From Aurantibrevibacter litoralis (GTDB taxonomy: Bacteria > Bacteroidota > Bacteroidia > Flavobacteriales > Flavobacteriaceae): a stretch of 33,955 nt of DNA. The notes under the pieces were generated by a model. It saw only the letters and a list, made by a program, of their open reading frames with translations. It searched no databases and was not told the DNA's origin. Numbering within the stretch: position 1 is the stretch's first letter; each line of letters starts with the position of its first letter. The stretch lies in the NCBI RefSeq assembly GCF_034651555.1, contig NZ_JAYEEQ010000028.1, forward strand, positions 1 through 33,955, read 5' to 3'. Of the stretch, positions 1 through 8,487 are shown piece by piece. The translations under genes were made by a program, and so were the position numbers.

Positions 1-135
1 CCGGACCCCCCTCTTTCAACACCATCATAAAACTTATTTTTAAAGATTTATTGTCCTAAGGATGGGGGTAATTATAATTAACCTTTGGATAAGGGTATTA
101 ATTTTTCATTAATTTAAGTGTAGGTTACAAGTTTA

Positions 136-143
136 TATATTTG
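136..143 (+). promoter_or_regulatory. -7 promoter box of the TonB-dependent receptor gene
   Basis: TATATTTG fits the Bacteroidetes -7 consensus TAnnTTTG. It lies 14 nt before the ATG at 158, so the transcript leader would be only about 8-10 nt. No convincing -33 element was identified; TTAAGTG at 113-119 has about the right spacing. Confidence 0.5.
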
Positions 144-157
144 TAGAAAACATCTAA

Positions 158-2797
158 ATGCTTCGAAATCTTATTTTGTTATTGATGGTCTTTGTCCAGG
201 TTCTGTATGTGAATGCACAGAAAACAATAATCGGAAAAGTCATTGACGATACCGACCAACAGCCATTAATTGGGACATTTGTCCAGCTAAAATCGGGTAA
301 AAACAGTACCGTTACTGATGAACTGGGAAATTTTGAAATAAAAGGTTCAAATGGAGAAGATCATGTTATCATCAAGTATTTAGGTTATAACGAGATACAA
401 ATTGAAATCAATGACCAAACATCAGACATAGGAACAATTAAATTGGAACGTGCCAATACCACGCTAGATGAGGTCATTGTAAGTGCCTCACCCAATAATT
501 ACAAAGGTGACTTTAAAGGGAGTAATTTTCGCATCAATCCAGTTACATTAAAAAACATAAACCCCTTGAGCACCGAAGAAATCCTGAGAACCGTACCGGG
601 AGTGAATATTATTGGCGATATGGGACTTTCAAACCGCCCAAATATAAGCATTAGAGGTTCTTGGGGCAGGCGTTCTAAAAAGGTTCTGTTAATGGAAGAT
701 GGAACACCTTCTGCACCCGCCCCCTACATTGCACCCGGTGCCTATTACAATCCTGTTAGCGACCGTTTAACTGCAATAGAAGTGTACAAAGGGGCAGATA
801 TGTTGCGTTTTGGGCCTAATAATATGTATGGTGCCATTAATTATATTACGGCAATGCCACCTCAAAAACCAGAATTGAGGATTAAACTTGTTGGTGGAGA
901 ACGAAACTATCAGACAGGCTTACTTTCATACGGTGGTACATGGAACAACCTCGGGGCATTGGTGGAAAGTGTTTATAAAAAGTTTGATGGCTTTACAAAC
1001 AATTCTTCAGTAGAAATACTAAATTTGAATGCCAAAATATTTGCTAAACTATCTGAAAATCAGTCCTTATATTTCAAAGTAAGCGGTCAGTTTGAAGACA
1101 ATCAGGCTTCTTTAAGTTCGCAAACACCATTTACTTTTGATACCGACCCAACTCAAAACCCTTTGGATGCCGACCAATTTACAATGAGACGTTATGGCGT
1201 GGATATTATCCACAAATGGTTGCCAAATAATAACCTGAGTTTCACCTCAAAAATGTATGCGACCGATTTTGAGCGGGATTGGTGGCGGCAGGTCACAGCA
1301 AAGGTTAAAGCATCTGAGGTAAGGAATTACCTTGGTGAAAACATTTTCAATGACCGTTACAGCTATTTAAATGGAAAAACTTTTGGAGAAGAGGATTATG
1401 TTATTGTGGGCAGGGTCGTAAACGGGCAAGAAAGCACTACGGATAGTCGTTGGACGTACACCGTTTCGGGATTCAAAGAAACGATGGATTATGATTGGCA
1501 AGCTTTTGGTGAAGTACAACATTTGGAAGCATCTATTAATTTTCATCGTGAAACTTTCAAAGATCGGTTTTTGGTAGCCAATAACAGTCGGTGGGCAAGA
1601 AGTGGAACAACAACTACCGATTTATGGTATCGACTTTGGTCGGCCAATGGATTTATCCGAAATGAATTTAATATTGGTAAATGGGGAATAACCCCTATCC
1701 TACGAGTAGAACACGTAGATATGTATCGACAAGATTTATTAGCTCTTGCCCAAAATCCGAACATCAACAGCACGAAAGAAGGAAGAGAACCAAATGTTTA
1801 CACGCAATTCTTACCAGGCATTACGTTAGATTACCGCATTGCAAATGGCGAATTTTATGGAAGCATTTATCAGGGAATGATTGCACCATCAAAAGTATTT
1901 GGTTTTTTAGTGGAGCAAGACGGTATTGTTACCAATCCACTTGCAGGGCAGAGCATCAACATTGAACCTGAATTGGCGTGGAATAGGGAAATTGGTTGGC
2001 GAGGAAATTTGTGGAACAATCGTATTGATGGCCAGTTAACCTACTTCAACAATACCAGTCGGAATTTTTATGCAGGCGGGCGAAACGAAGTGTTTGAAAA
2101 GTTAGGAAAAATTAATGTGGAGGGATTGGAAGTTGCTATTGGGGCCGATCTTTTCAATATAAACCACCACAAGTTGCGCCTTTTTGGAAACATCAATATC
2201 ATGCAATCAAAAGTTTTAGAAGGTATATTAGTAGATAAAGACCTTTTCTCGCAGGTTATCCACAGCACCAACACTCAAAACGAGTACCTTGATAAAGTCA
2301 ACACCAACCGAAATGCCTATGATGTCTATGTCTCTGACGGTTTGGGAAACGAAGTATTACTTACTAATGAAACCATTGACCAATCCAACTTTCAAAATAT
2401 TACAAAAAGCGTAATCAAATTTGGGGATAATGGTGTTTCAGATGCCGATGCACCATATACCCCAAAATGGAACACAAGTATGGGTTTTAATTATGATTTT
2501 AATAAATTATCCGTTGGTGTGAGCGGACATTTTGTAAGTGAGCAGTTTACGGAGTTTCATAATTTTAGGAACGAATCTGCCGATGGAGCCATTGGGAAAT
2601 TGCCAGCCTATCATTCTATTGATACCTTTGTGAACTATGATTTTGTTTTAGGTAAAAACCTAAATACAACCGTTTTTATTAACGGCAAAAACATTACCAA
2701 TGAGATTTACAGAGCCTCCCGATTGAATCGTGCTACTTCCGGGGTATTTGGAGGAGGATTTAGGCAAATTATCTTTGGAGTGAACATAAAAATATAA
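158..2797 (+). CDS. TonB-dependent receptor, FecA-like, with N-terminal carboxypeptidase-regulatory-like domain
   Basis: This is an outer-membrane active transporter that takes up a ligand using TonB/ExbBD energy. The 879 residues begin with a signal peptide (about 1-20, ending VNAQ). A carboxypeptidase D regulatory-like beta-sandwich follows (about 22-100: GKVIDDTDQQPLIGTFV...DELGNFEI), typical of Bacteroidetes receptors. The plug domain (about 105-235) shows ILRTVPGVNI, RPNISIRGS and MYGAINYIT. The rest is a beta-barrel ending in a hydrophobic, aromatic C-terminal strand (GGGFRQIIFGVNIKI). The plug and barrel resemble the ferric-citrate/siderophore type (FecA-like), but the ligand cannot be read from sequence. 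No susD-like partner lies downstream, which argues against a SusCD glycan system. A 242-nt gap separates it from the next gene. It is probably transcribed alone. The receptor class is certain, the substrate is not. Confidence 0.92.
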   Translation: MLRNLILLLMVFVQVLYVNAQKTIIGKVIDDTDQQPLIGTFVQLKSGKNSTVTDELGNFEIKGSNGEDHVIIKYLGYNEIQIEINDQTSDIGTIKLERANTTLDEVIVSASPNNYKGDFKGSNFRINPVTLKNINPLSTEEILRTVPGVNIIGDMGLSNRPNISIRGSWGRRSKKVLLMEDGTPSAPAPYIAPGAYYNPVSDRLTAIEVYKGADMLRFGPNNMYGAINYITAMPPQKPELRIKLVGGERNYQTGLLSYGGTWNNLGALVESVYKKFDGFTNNSSVEILNLNAKIFAKLSENQSLYFKVSGQFEDNQASLSSQTPFTFDTDPTQNPLDADQFTMRRYGVDIIHKWLPNNNLSFTSKMYATDFERDWWRQVTAKVKASEVRNYLGENIFNDRYSYLNGKTFGEEDYVIVGRVVNGQESTTDSRWTYTVSGFKETMDYDWQAFGEVQHLEASINFHRETFKDRFLVANNSRWARSGTTTTDLWYRLWSANGFIRNEFNIGKWGITPILRVEHVDMYRQDLLALAQNPNINSTKEGREPNVYTQFLPGITLDYRIANGEFYGSIYQGMIAPSKVFGFLVEQDGIVTNPLAGQSINIEPELAWNREIGWRGNLWNNRIDGQLTYFNNTSRNFYAGGRNEVFEKLGKINVEGLEVAIGADLFNINHHKLRLFGNINIMQSKVLEGILVDKDLFSQVIHSTNTQNEYLDKVNTNRNAYDVYVSDGLGNEVLLTNETIDQSNFQNITKSVIKFGDNGVSDADAPYTPKWNTSMGFNYDFNKLSVGVSGHFVSEQFTEFHNFRNESADGAIGKLPAYHSIDTFVNYDFVLGKNLNTTVFINGKNITNEIYRASRLNRATSGVFGGGFRQIIFGVNIKI

Positions 2798-2984
2798 AGA
2801 TTACTGGGAATAACTAAACCTTCAAATGTTGGCAATGCGTAATGATTAAAAGAGCTAATATTAAAATAATCACGAACATACATAATTATCGGTAATCGGA
2901 CAGAAAATGCTTTTAAATCATGCTCATTGGATGCATAGCAATAGCTTTTCATTTAGGAAGCTTCCGAATCTCAATGCGATACTG

Positions 2985-2992
2985 TATCTTTG
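2985..2992 (+). promoter_or_regulatory. -7 promoter box of the mrp operon
   Basis: TATCTTTG matches TAnnTTTG exactly and lies 47 nt before the mrp ATG, giving an expected leader of about 40 nt. The same octamer recurs before hemF and before the toxin-antitoxin pair in this window. Confidence 0.55.
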
Positions 2993-3039
2993 TAATTTAG
3001 AATTAGTTTTAATAAAACTGAAAACCAGTTCCTAAGCAG

Positions 3040-4185
3040 ATGAAATTGGACAAAAAAGAGATCTTAAAAGCATTAGCCGAAATTACCGTTCCTGGTGAAG
3101 GAAAAAACATGGTTGAAAGTGGTGCGGTTACCAATGTAATGGTATTTGGCGATGAGGTAGTGGTGGATATCACCATTAATAATCCCAGCCTACAAGCACG
3201 AAAAAAAACAGAGGTAGAAATCCTCAAGGTGATCCATGCTCGGGTCTATGAAAAGGCAAAAATCACCGTAAATTTAAAGGTTGATGCACCAGCGAAACCC
3301 CAAGTGAACGAAATAAAGGGGAAACCCATGCCTGGCATTCAAAACATTATTGCCATTGCTTCCGGAAAAGGTGGTGTAGGCAAGTCTACGGTAACAGCGA
3401 ATATAGCGGTTACCTTAGCAAAAATGGGATTTAAAGTGGGACTGTTAGATGCCGATATTTACGGGCCATCAGTGCCCATGATGTTCGATGTATTGCACGA
3501 AAAACCACTTTCGGTTACCGTAGCTGGGAAACCCAAAATGAAGCCAATAGAAAGTTATGGCGTAAAAATATTATCTATAGGATTTTTTACACAGCCCAAT
3601 CAGGCGGTAATTTGGCGTGGCCCTATGGCTTCAAAAGCACTAAACCAAATGATTTTTGATGCGCACTGGGGCACCTTAGATTTTCTACTGATAGATTTAC
3701 CTCCGGGAACCGGCGATATCCATTTAAGTATTATGCAATCTTTACCGGTAACCGGTGCGGTTGTCGTTAGTACCCCTCAAGAAGTAGCATTGGCCGATGC
3801 CCGAAGAGGTGTCGCCATGTTTCAGCAAGAAGCGATTAATGTACCGGTGTTGGGAATTGTAGAAAATATGGCGTATTTTACACCTGCCGAACTTCCGAAT
3901 AATAAATACTATATTTTTGGAAAGGAAGGCGCAAAACGTTTGGCGGAGGATATGAATGTGCCGTTTTTAGGCGAGATACCTCTTGTTCAGAGTATTCGTG
4001 AGGCGGGCGATGTAGGCAGGCCAGCAGCCATGCAAACCGCAACACCTATAGAAACTGCCTTTGAGGCACTTACGCGAAATGTAGTGCAAGAGGTGGTACA
4101 CCGAAATACAGCCTTGCCCCCAACAGAGGCTATTAAGATTACCACCATGGCCGGCTGTTCGGCAGTTAAAAAGAAACACCTATGA
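3040..4185 (+). CDS. mrp: Mrp/NBP35-type P-loop ATPase, iron-sulfur cluster carrier
   Basis: This is a cytosolic P-loop NTPase (381 aa) that binds and delivers Fe-S clusters to apo-proteins (Mrp/ApbC/NBP35 family). Residues 1-90 form a MIP18/DUF59-like domain. The deviant Walker A GKGGVGKST is at 109-117, followed by DADIYGPSVPMM (switch) and LIDLPPGTGDIHLS. The region that carries the CPxC cluster-binding pair in E. coli ApbC/Mrp reads NMAYFTPAELPNNKYYIFGKEG here, with no cysteines. I know this pattern from Bacteroidetes Mrp proteins. One cysteine remains near the C-terminus (MAGCSAVKKKHL). The stop overlaps the start of the NifU-like gene by 4 nt (ATGA), indicating translational coupling in one operon with a clear Fe-S theme. 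Confidence 0.93.
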   Translation: MKLDKKEILKALAEITVPGEGKNMVESGAVTNVMVFGDEVVVDITINNPSLQARKKTEVEILKVIHARVYEKAKITVNLKVDAPAKPQVNEIKGKPMPGIQNIIAIASGKGGVGKSTVTANIAVTLAKMGFKVGLLDADIYGPSVPMMFDVLHEKPLSVTVAGKPKMKPIESYGVKILSIGFFTQPNQAVIWRGPMASKALNQMIFDAHWGTLDFLLIDLPPGTGDIHLSIMQSLPVTGAVVVSTPQEVALADARRGVAMFQQEAINVPVLGIVENMAYFTPAELPNNKYYIFGKEGAKRLAEDMNVPFLGEIPLVQSIREAGDVGRPAAMQTATPIETAFEALTRNVVQEVVHRNTALPPTEAIKITTMAGCSAVKKKHL

Positions 4186-4421
4186 CAACGGAAGAGCTAC
4201 GTATAAATATTGAAAAGGCATTGGACGAGATACGGCCCTTTCTGCAAAGCGACGGAGGCGATATTTCGCTAATATCTATTGATAGCGACACCTCAGTAAA
4301 GGTACGGTTAGAAGGTGCTTGTGTGGGTTGTAGCGTAAACCAAATGACGCTGAAAAGCGGGGTAGAAATGACTATAAAAAAGTATGCGCCCCAAATAGAG
4401 GAAGTCATCAATATTAGTTAG
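4182..4421 (+). CDS. NifU C-terminal domain (Nfu-type) scaffold protein
   Basis: This 79-residue protein consists only of the NifU C-terminal/Nfu domain. The cluster-binding motif is GACVGCSVNQMTLKSGVE (C-x2-C). Nfu proteins hold a labile [4Fe-4S] cluster at a dimer interface and pass it to target apo-enzymes. The length matches the stand-alone domain, and the short acidic-hydrophobic N-terminus (EELRINIEKALDEIRPFLQSDGGDI) is typical. The start codon overlaps the mrp stop, so both should come from one mRNA. The pairing with Mrp supports a shared role in Fe-S delivery. Confidence 0.93.
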   Translation: MTTEELRINIEKALDEIRPFLQSDGGDISLISIDSDTSVKVRLEGACVGCSVNQMTLKSGVEMTIKKYAPQIEEVINIS

Positions 4422-4501
4422 TATAATTTCTTGAGAACCGCCGTAGAAATACTTCATTTTTAGTTTTCCAATTGTTATAATACCGTTTAGGCCAAGATTC
4501 C

Positions 4502-4831
4502 ATGACCGACATCAAACTTAAAATTACCGACAGAGACGGTGTAACGCATGAAATAGATGCGCCAACCGACATGAACATGAATTTAATGGAAGTAGTACGC
4601 TCCTATGAGTTAGCCCCTGAAGGCACCATAGGCGTATGTGGTGGCATGGCCATGTGTGCCTCTTGCCAGTGCTATGTTACCTCCGACCACCAACTTCCTG
4701 AAAAATCGGATGAAGAAGACGCCATGCTTTCGGAGGCCTTTTATGTACAAAACAACAGCCGCTTAGGGTGTCAAATTCATATTACGCCTGCTTTAGACGG
4801 ATTAGAAGTGGTTTTGGCTCCTGAGAGTTAG
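4502..4831 (+). CDS. [2Fe-2S] ferredoxin, adrenodoxin/ISC type
   Basis: This 109-residue soluble electron carrier has a beta-grasp fold. The cluster ligands are in the adrenodoxin/Isc-Fdx arrangement: C46-x5-C52-x2-C55 (GVCGGMAMCASCQC), then C90 in the SRLGCQIH segment. An additional cysteine is at 57. ISC-type ferredoxins donate electrons for Fe-S cluster assembly and to P450 or other oxygenases. The gene is 80 nt after the nfu-like gene on the same strand. It may be the last gene of the mrp operon or have its own promoter, since the gap is AT-rich and contains an imperfect -7 box. It converges on ogt. Class is certain, specific partner is not. Confidence 0.92.
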   Translation: MTDIKLKITDRDGVTHEIDAPTDMNMNLMEVVRSYELAPEGTIGVCGGMAMCASCQCYVTSDHQLPEKSDEEDAMLSEAFYVQNNSRLGCQIHITPALDGLEVVLAPES

Positions 4832-4911
4832 TCTAGCGCGCTGATTGCTTTTTTTGCTTTAACGGCACTTTCCATTTACCTGTAGCCATCGGTTTTGATG
4901 GGGAATTGCAA

Positions 4912-5394
4912 TTAAAAAAGCGTCTGTTGCTGCACCGGGCTTTCGTGGGCTAATAACCATTGTTTCCGGTGCAAGCCGCCGGCATAACCGATTAAGGCAC
5001 CGGTACTTCCAATAACACGGTGGCACGGAATTACAATCCATAAGGGGTTTTGGCCGTTGGCTGCGGCAACGGCACGTATCGCTTTTGCGTTGCCTAATCT
5101 TTTGGAGAGTTCCAAATAGGAAATGGTTTTTCCGAATGGAATTTCTTGCAACGCCTGCCATACTTTTTTTTGAAAATCGGTACCCTCGGGCTGTAATTCC
5201 AATTCAAAATGTTGGCGCGTTCCCTCAAAGTATTCTCGGAGTTGGTAGACGGCATCTTCCAGGCATTCCGGTACTATATCCGTTTGGTTTTCTGTACCAT
5301 CCAAAATGGTAATTTTAGATACCCCATTAGCATCGCCTTCTATTTTTGCAATTCCCAGAGGCGTTGGTATGTAGGCTATTTCCATAGGATGCAT
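4912..5394 (-). CDS. ogt: Methylated-DNA--[protein]-cysteine S-methyltransferase
   Basis: This suicide DNA-repair protein (160 aa) transfers the methyl group from O6-methylguanine or O4-methylthymine to its own cysteine. The acceptor is C124 in IVIPCHRVIG. The DNA-binding helix-turn-helix region is in FQKKVWQALQEIPFGKTISY and the asparagine hinge in ANGQNP. The length fits the Ogt type without an Ada regulatory half. The ATG at 5394 directly follows the TAA of the upstream serine hydrolase (TAAATG). A second in-frame ATG at 5385 (MEIAYIPTP) is an equally good start. It is probably the last gene of the hemB-hydrolase-ogt unit. Confidence 0.93.
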   Translation of the reverse strand: MHPMEIAYIPTPLGIAKIEGDANGVSKITILDGTENQTDIVPECLEDAVYQLREYFEGTRQHFELELQPEGTDFQKKVWQALQEIPFGKTISYLELSKRLGNAKAIRAVAAANGQNPLWIVIPCHRVIGSTGALIGYAGGLHRKQWLLAHESPVQQQTLF

Positions 5395-6753
5395 TTAATT
5401 TGGCTGAAGGGCTTGGTAAAACAATTGTTGTAAGGCCGGCCTAATATTTAATGTGCTAATACTGTTATGCTTACGAGTCGGATACACCCGATTGGAAAGA
5501 AATATAAACACCAATTTTTTCTTTGGATCGGCCCATACAAACGTACCGGTAAAGCCACTATGCCCAAAGCTCTCGGGACTCACTTCGGGTGCCGGGTAGG
5601 CTTCTTTAAGGGGTAACTGGGCGTTGTTTAGCAGCGGCTTATCAAAACCCAATCCCCTTCTATTGTCGTTTTCCGGGTATTGTACTTTGCTAAATTCCTT
5701 TACCGTGGCTTCGGAAATATATCTTTTGCCATCATAACGCCCATATTGAAGATACATTTGCATAAAAATCGCCAAATCTTCTGCGGTAGCAAAAAGTCCG
5801 GCATTGCCCGAAACACCACCCATTAGGGATGCATTTTCGTCGTGTACCCAGTTTTGGGTCAGCGACTTTCTAAAAAGGGTATCTACTTCCGTTGGAACAA
5901 TGGCGTTAGCGAAATTTTTGGTTTTTGGTAGGAATCCCAAGGTTTTGGTTCCTAGGGGTTTATAAAAGGTTTGCTGAAGATAATCGGCATAGGGCATTCC
6001 GGTGCGTTGGGCAATCAATTCAGGGAAAATGAGAAAAGTAAGCCCGGAATATTTGTATTTTTTTTCGGGACTTACCACCGAACGATTCATGTGCCGGTAC
6101 ATTTTATGTTTAAATCGATCTTTTATGAAAATACCGTCATAGGCCTGAAGGCTGTGTTTTGGGCTCGGGGTTTGGCGCACGAATCGTTTTTTGAGTGTCC
6201 CATTTTTACGGAACACTTCATTTAAAAATACAATATACGGCTCAAGTCCGGCCTGATGCGCCAGAATTTCCCTGAGGGTAATGTTTTTTTTGTCTTTTTG
6301 ATGTCTCCAAGGCTTCCAATAGGTACTAAATGGGACATCCAGATTTAGGTTACCTTCATCGTATAATTTCATCAAGGCAGGCAAAGGGCCAATTATTTTG
6401 GTTACAGAGGCTAAATCGAACAGATCATTCTCTTGAACAGGGGTGATGCTATCATAGGTGTGATAGCCGTAACTTTCGTTAAAAATAATTTTTCCTGAAT
6501 GTGCTACCAGAAGTCGTGCCCCCGGAAAAGCCTTATTTTTTATCCCATTAGAGATAATAGAATCTACTTTCGAGTGGAGGAATACGGAATCTATCCCTAC
6601 AACATAAAGCGATGATGGAGACAATGCATCCCTTGCCTTTAGGATATCCTGTTGCGCTTGGCTAAGAAAACTTATACCAACAAGAATACATAAAGACCAT
6701 CGCTGTACGCGACTTGTCCGTTTTGATTTGGTTTTTGGTGTTACCTTCCACAT
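5395..6753 (-). CDS. Serine hydrolase, beta-lactamase/PBP-like fold, exported
   Basis: This 452-residue class C beta-lactamase-type hydrolase has a basic N-terminus and a signal peptide (about 15-34, WSLCILVGISFLSQAQ). The catalytic S-x-x-K is S116-V-T-K119 (DLASVTKI). A tyrosine motif lies in KKYKYSGLTF, and the third motif is H398-S-G400 (GHSGFTGTFVWADP). Such proteins act in the periplasm as esterases, D-aminopeptidases or cell-wall amidases. True beta-lactamase activity cannot be inferred. It resembles the serine hydrolase module that follows NagZ domains in Bacteroidetes fusions, but no glycosidase domain is present here. The start is 3 nt after the hemB stop and the end abuts ogt, suggesting co-transcription with both. 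Confidence 0.88.
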   Translation of the reverse strand: MWKVTPKTKSKRTSRVQRWSLCILVGISFLSQAQQDILKARDALSPSSLYVVGIDSVFLHSKVDSIISNGIKNKAFPGARLLVAHSGKIIFNESYGYHTYDSITPVQENDLFDLASVTKIIGPLPALMKLYDEGNLNLDVPFSTYWKPWRHQKDKKNITLREILAHQAGLEPYIVFLNEVFRKNGTLKKRFVRQTPSPKHSLQAYDGIFIKDRFKHKMYRHMNRSVVSPEKKYKYSGLTFLIFPELIAQRTGMPYADYLQQTFYKPLGTKTLGFLPKTKNFANAIVPTEVDTLFRKSLTQNWVHDENASLMGGVSGNAGLFATAEDLAIFMQMYLQYGRYDGKRYISEATVKEFSKVQYPENDNRRGLGFDKPLLNNAQLPLKEAYPAPEVSPESFGHSGFTGTFVWADPKKKLVFIFLSNRVYPTRKHNSISTLNIRPALQQLFYQALQPN

Positions 6754-6756
6754 GAG

Positions 6757-7743
6757 TTACATCAATTTTACGGCATCTTTTGCAAAATAACTTGCAATGA
6801 TATTGGCTCCGGCGCGTTTAAATGCAATGAGTTGCTCCATCATCACCGCATCGTGATCTAGCCACCCTCGTTCTGCCGCAGCTTTTACCATGGCATATTC
6901 ACCGGACACCTGATACACGGCGATGGGCACATCCACTTCATTTCTAATTTCCCGAACAATATCTAAATAACAAATACCCGGTTTTACCATTACAATATCG
7001 GCACCTTCGTCTATGTCCATTTGGGTTTCCCGAAGGGCTTCAAAACGGTTTGCACTATCCATTTGGTAACTGCTTTTGTCTTTTGGAATATTTTTTAGGG
7101 CTACCGGCGCAGAATCTAAGGCATCCCTAAACGGACCATAAAAAGCACTGGCGTATTTGGCGGAATAGCTCATAATGCCGGTATCGGTATATCCCTCATC
7201 TTCCAAGGCCTCCCTAATGGTGAGGATGCGGCCGTCCATCATGTCGCTGGGAGCTACAAAATCTGCCCCTGCTTGGGCATGGGAGATGCTCATTTCGGCT
7301 AAAATTTCTGAAGTTTCATCGTTTAGTATCCTACCTTTTTCTACAATACCATCGTGGCCGTATTTGGAGTAGGGATCCAAAGCCACATCGGTCATAACAA
7401 GCATATCCGGACAGGCATTTTTTATGGTTTTTATAGCGCGTTGCATGAGGCCTTTAGGGTTCAGCGCTTCAGATCCTTTGTTGTCCTTGAGGTGATCGGG
7501 CACCTTTACGAAAAGGAGTACGGCACAAAGTCCCATTTCCCAAAGTTCTTTTACCTCCTTTTCCAGCAGATCCAGACTAAAGCGATAGTAGTTGGGCATG
7601 GAGGCTATTTCCTCTTTCACTTGGTGGCCTTCTACCACAAATAAGGGCACCAAAAAATCGCTGGGAGTAAGAATGGTTTCGCGTACCAAATGCCGTATGG
7701 CTTCACTTTTTCGCAGTCTTCTATTTCGTATTAATGGGAACAT
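6757..7743 (-). CDS. hemB: Delta-aminolevulinic acid dehydratase (porphobilinogen synthase)
   Basis: This enzyme condenses two 5-aminolevulinate molecules to porphobilinogen, the second committed step of tetrapyrrole synthesis, in the cytosol. The 328-aa length is typical. The two Schiff-base lysines are K196 (SYSAKYASAFYGPFRDA) and K254 (VMVKPGICYLD). The metal-binding stretch reads DVALDPYSKYGHDG (119-132), with aspartates instead of the zinc-binding cysteine triad. I infer a Mg-dependent rather than Zn-dependent enzyme. A perfect -7 box (TAACTTTG) lies 17 nt upstream, after a strong hairpin, so hemB can be transcribed independently of hemF. The same transcript probably continues into the serine hydrolase and ogt. 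Confidence 0.97.
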   Translation of the reverse strand: MFPLIRNRRLRKSEAIRHLVRETILTPSDFLVPLFVVEGHQVKEEIASMPNYYRFSLDLLEKEVKELWEMGLCAVLLFVKVPDHLKDNKGSEALNPKGLMQRAIKTIKNACPDMLVMTDVALDPYSKYGHDGIVEKGRILNDETSEILAEMSISHAQAGADFVAPSDMMDGRILTIREALEDEGYTDTGIMSYSAKYASAFYGPFRDALDSAPVALKNIPKDKSSYQMDSANRFEALRETQMDIDEGADIVMVKPGICYLDIVREIRNEVDVPIAVYQVSGEYAMVKAAAERGWLDHDAVMMEQLIAFKRAGANIIASYFAKDAVKLM

Positions 7744-7760
7744 TTTTTTACTTGTTGTTA

Positions 7761-7768
7761 CAAAGTTA
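7761..7768 (-). promoter_or_regulatory. -7 promoter box of hemB
   Basis: Read on the minus strand the sequence is TAACTTTG, an exact TAnnTTTG match, 17 nt before the hemB ATG at 7743. It sits just downstream of the hairpin at 7784-7810, so hemB probably starts a new transcript here. Confidence 0.55.
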
Positions 7769-7783
7769 GTACTCTTTTATATC

Positions 7784-7810
7784 ATTGAAACCCACTTTCT
7801 GGGTTTCAAT
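7784..7810 (-). terminator. 11-bp perfect hairpin between the 7812-8441 gene and hemB
   Basis: ATTGAAACCCA and TGGGTTTCAAT form an 11-bp perfect stem around a 5-nt loop. It begins 1 nt after the stop codon of the upstream minus-strand gene and precedes the hemB promoter. There is no T-run on the minus-strand 3' side, so it may be an mRNA 3'-end stabiliser or weak terminator rather than a classical intrinsic terminator. Confidence 0.5.
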
Positions 7811-7811
7811 C

Positions 7812-8441
7812 CTATCGTAAATAACCACGATTACGAAGATCGCGGTGGATGTCAGCAATGTTTTCGGGGATGTTACCTTGCAGTAACCAATTCACATCCA
7901 AACCATTATATATGGAGGCTTTCATAAGGCCATGGTAATTCCCAATATGCACTCCCAATTGTTGTAGTCCGGCCTCAAAATCGAGATGACAATCTTCGTG
8001 TAGTTTCCGGATCAGTAGTAGTATTTTAAATACTTTGGCAACGATATAGGTATATAATTTATGACTTTTAGAGGGCGGTGCTTTTTCTATTTTTTGCAGG
8101 TTAAGAGCTAGCACTTCATTAAGCATTAAAAGGTTTAGGCTCGCTTCGCCAAATTTATCTTTGGTAATCGCTACATGTTCGTTTATAGCGCCGCTTAAAT
8201 AGCGTATATCCATTAGAAGATATCCGGGGCTGTAAAATGAATCTGTCATTTCCAGTACCCTTTTTTTAATGTGTGCTTCCATTTGTATTCGTCGTTCATC
8301 TACCGATATAGTACTCAGTAATTCAAAACGAAGGCGATTGGCTAACGGCAGGTCTTTTTTTAGCAGTCGTAAAAGGAGTTTATCTTTTTCCTTTACCGGA
8401 AGATTTGCGATGGCTTCTTTAAATTCGGTATCAAAGGTCAT
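7812..8441 (-). CDS. Conserved protein of unknown function, between hemF and hemB
   Basis: This 209-residue protein has no signal peptide and no membrane segment, and appears cytosolic and mostly alpha-helical. Leucine-, lysine- and arginine-rich helices are visible (KDKLLLRLLKKDLPLANRLRFELL; KVFKILLLIRKLHEDCHLDFE). I recognise no catalytic motif. The C-terminal half has an aromatic and histidine-rich stretch (GVHIGNYHGLMKASIYNG) that could be a conserved core. It lies 39 nt after hemF and 68 nt before hemB on the same strand, so a link to heme synthesis is possible but unproven. Coding status is well supported by length, by the lack of a competing frame and by the gene context. Confidence 0.8.
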   Translation of the reverse strand: MTFDTEFKEAIANLPVKEKDKLLLRLLKKDLPLANRLRFELLSTISVDERRIQMEAHIKKRVLEMTDSFYSPGYLLMDIRYLSGAINEHVAITKDKFGEASLNLLMLNEVLALNLQKIEKAPPSKSHKLYTYIVAKVFKILLLIRKLHEDCHLDFEAGLQQLGVHIGNYHGLMKASIYNGLDVNWLLQGNIPENIADIHRDLRNRGYLR

Positions 8442-8463
8442 AGTTTTGTTTTTTAGTTTACGT

Positions 8464-8487
8464 GCTGTAAATGTGTTGGTTTACAGC
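8464..8487 (-). terminator. Hairpin overlapping the hemF stop codon
   Basis: GCTGTAAA (8464-8471) and TTTACAGC (8480-8487) form an 8-bp perfect stem with an 8-nt loop. The stop codon of hemF (8481-8483) is within the stem. An alternative hairpin (ACAGCC 8483-8488 with GGCTGT 8497-8502) shares one arm, so the two structures exclude each other. It could attenuate or process the mRNA between hemF and the next gene. No long T-run follows on the minus strand. Confidence 0.4.

Noticed and set aside
158..2797. SusC-type glycan receptor
   Set aside because: No susD-like gene follows, and the plug/barrel sequence looks like the FecA/siderophore type, so a SusCD system was not called.
2830..2945. Possible third cassette boundary downstream of the TonB-dependent receptor (GGCAATGCGTAATG resembles the arm GGCTATACGTAATG; GCATAGC also present)
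   Set aside because: The right-hand arm does not pair convincingly with the left and the GTTGT end is missing, so the resemblance may be chance.
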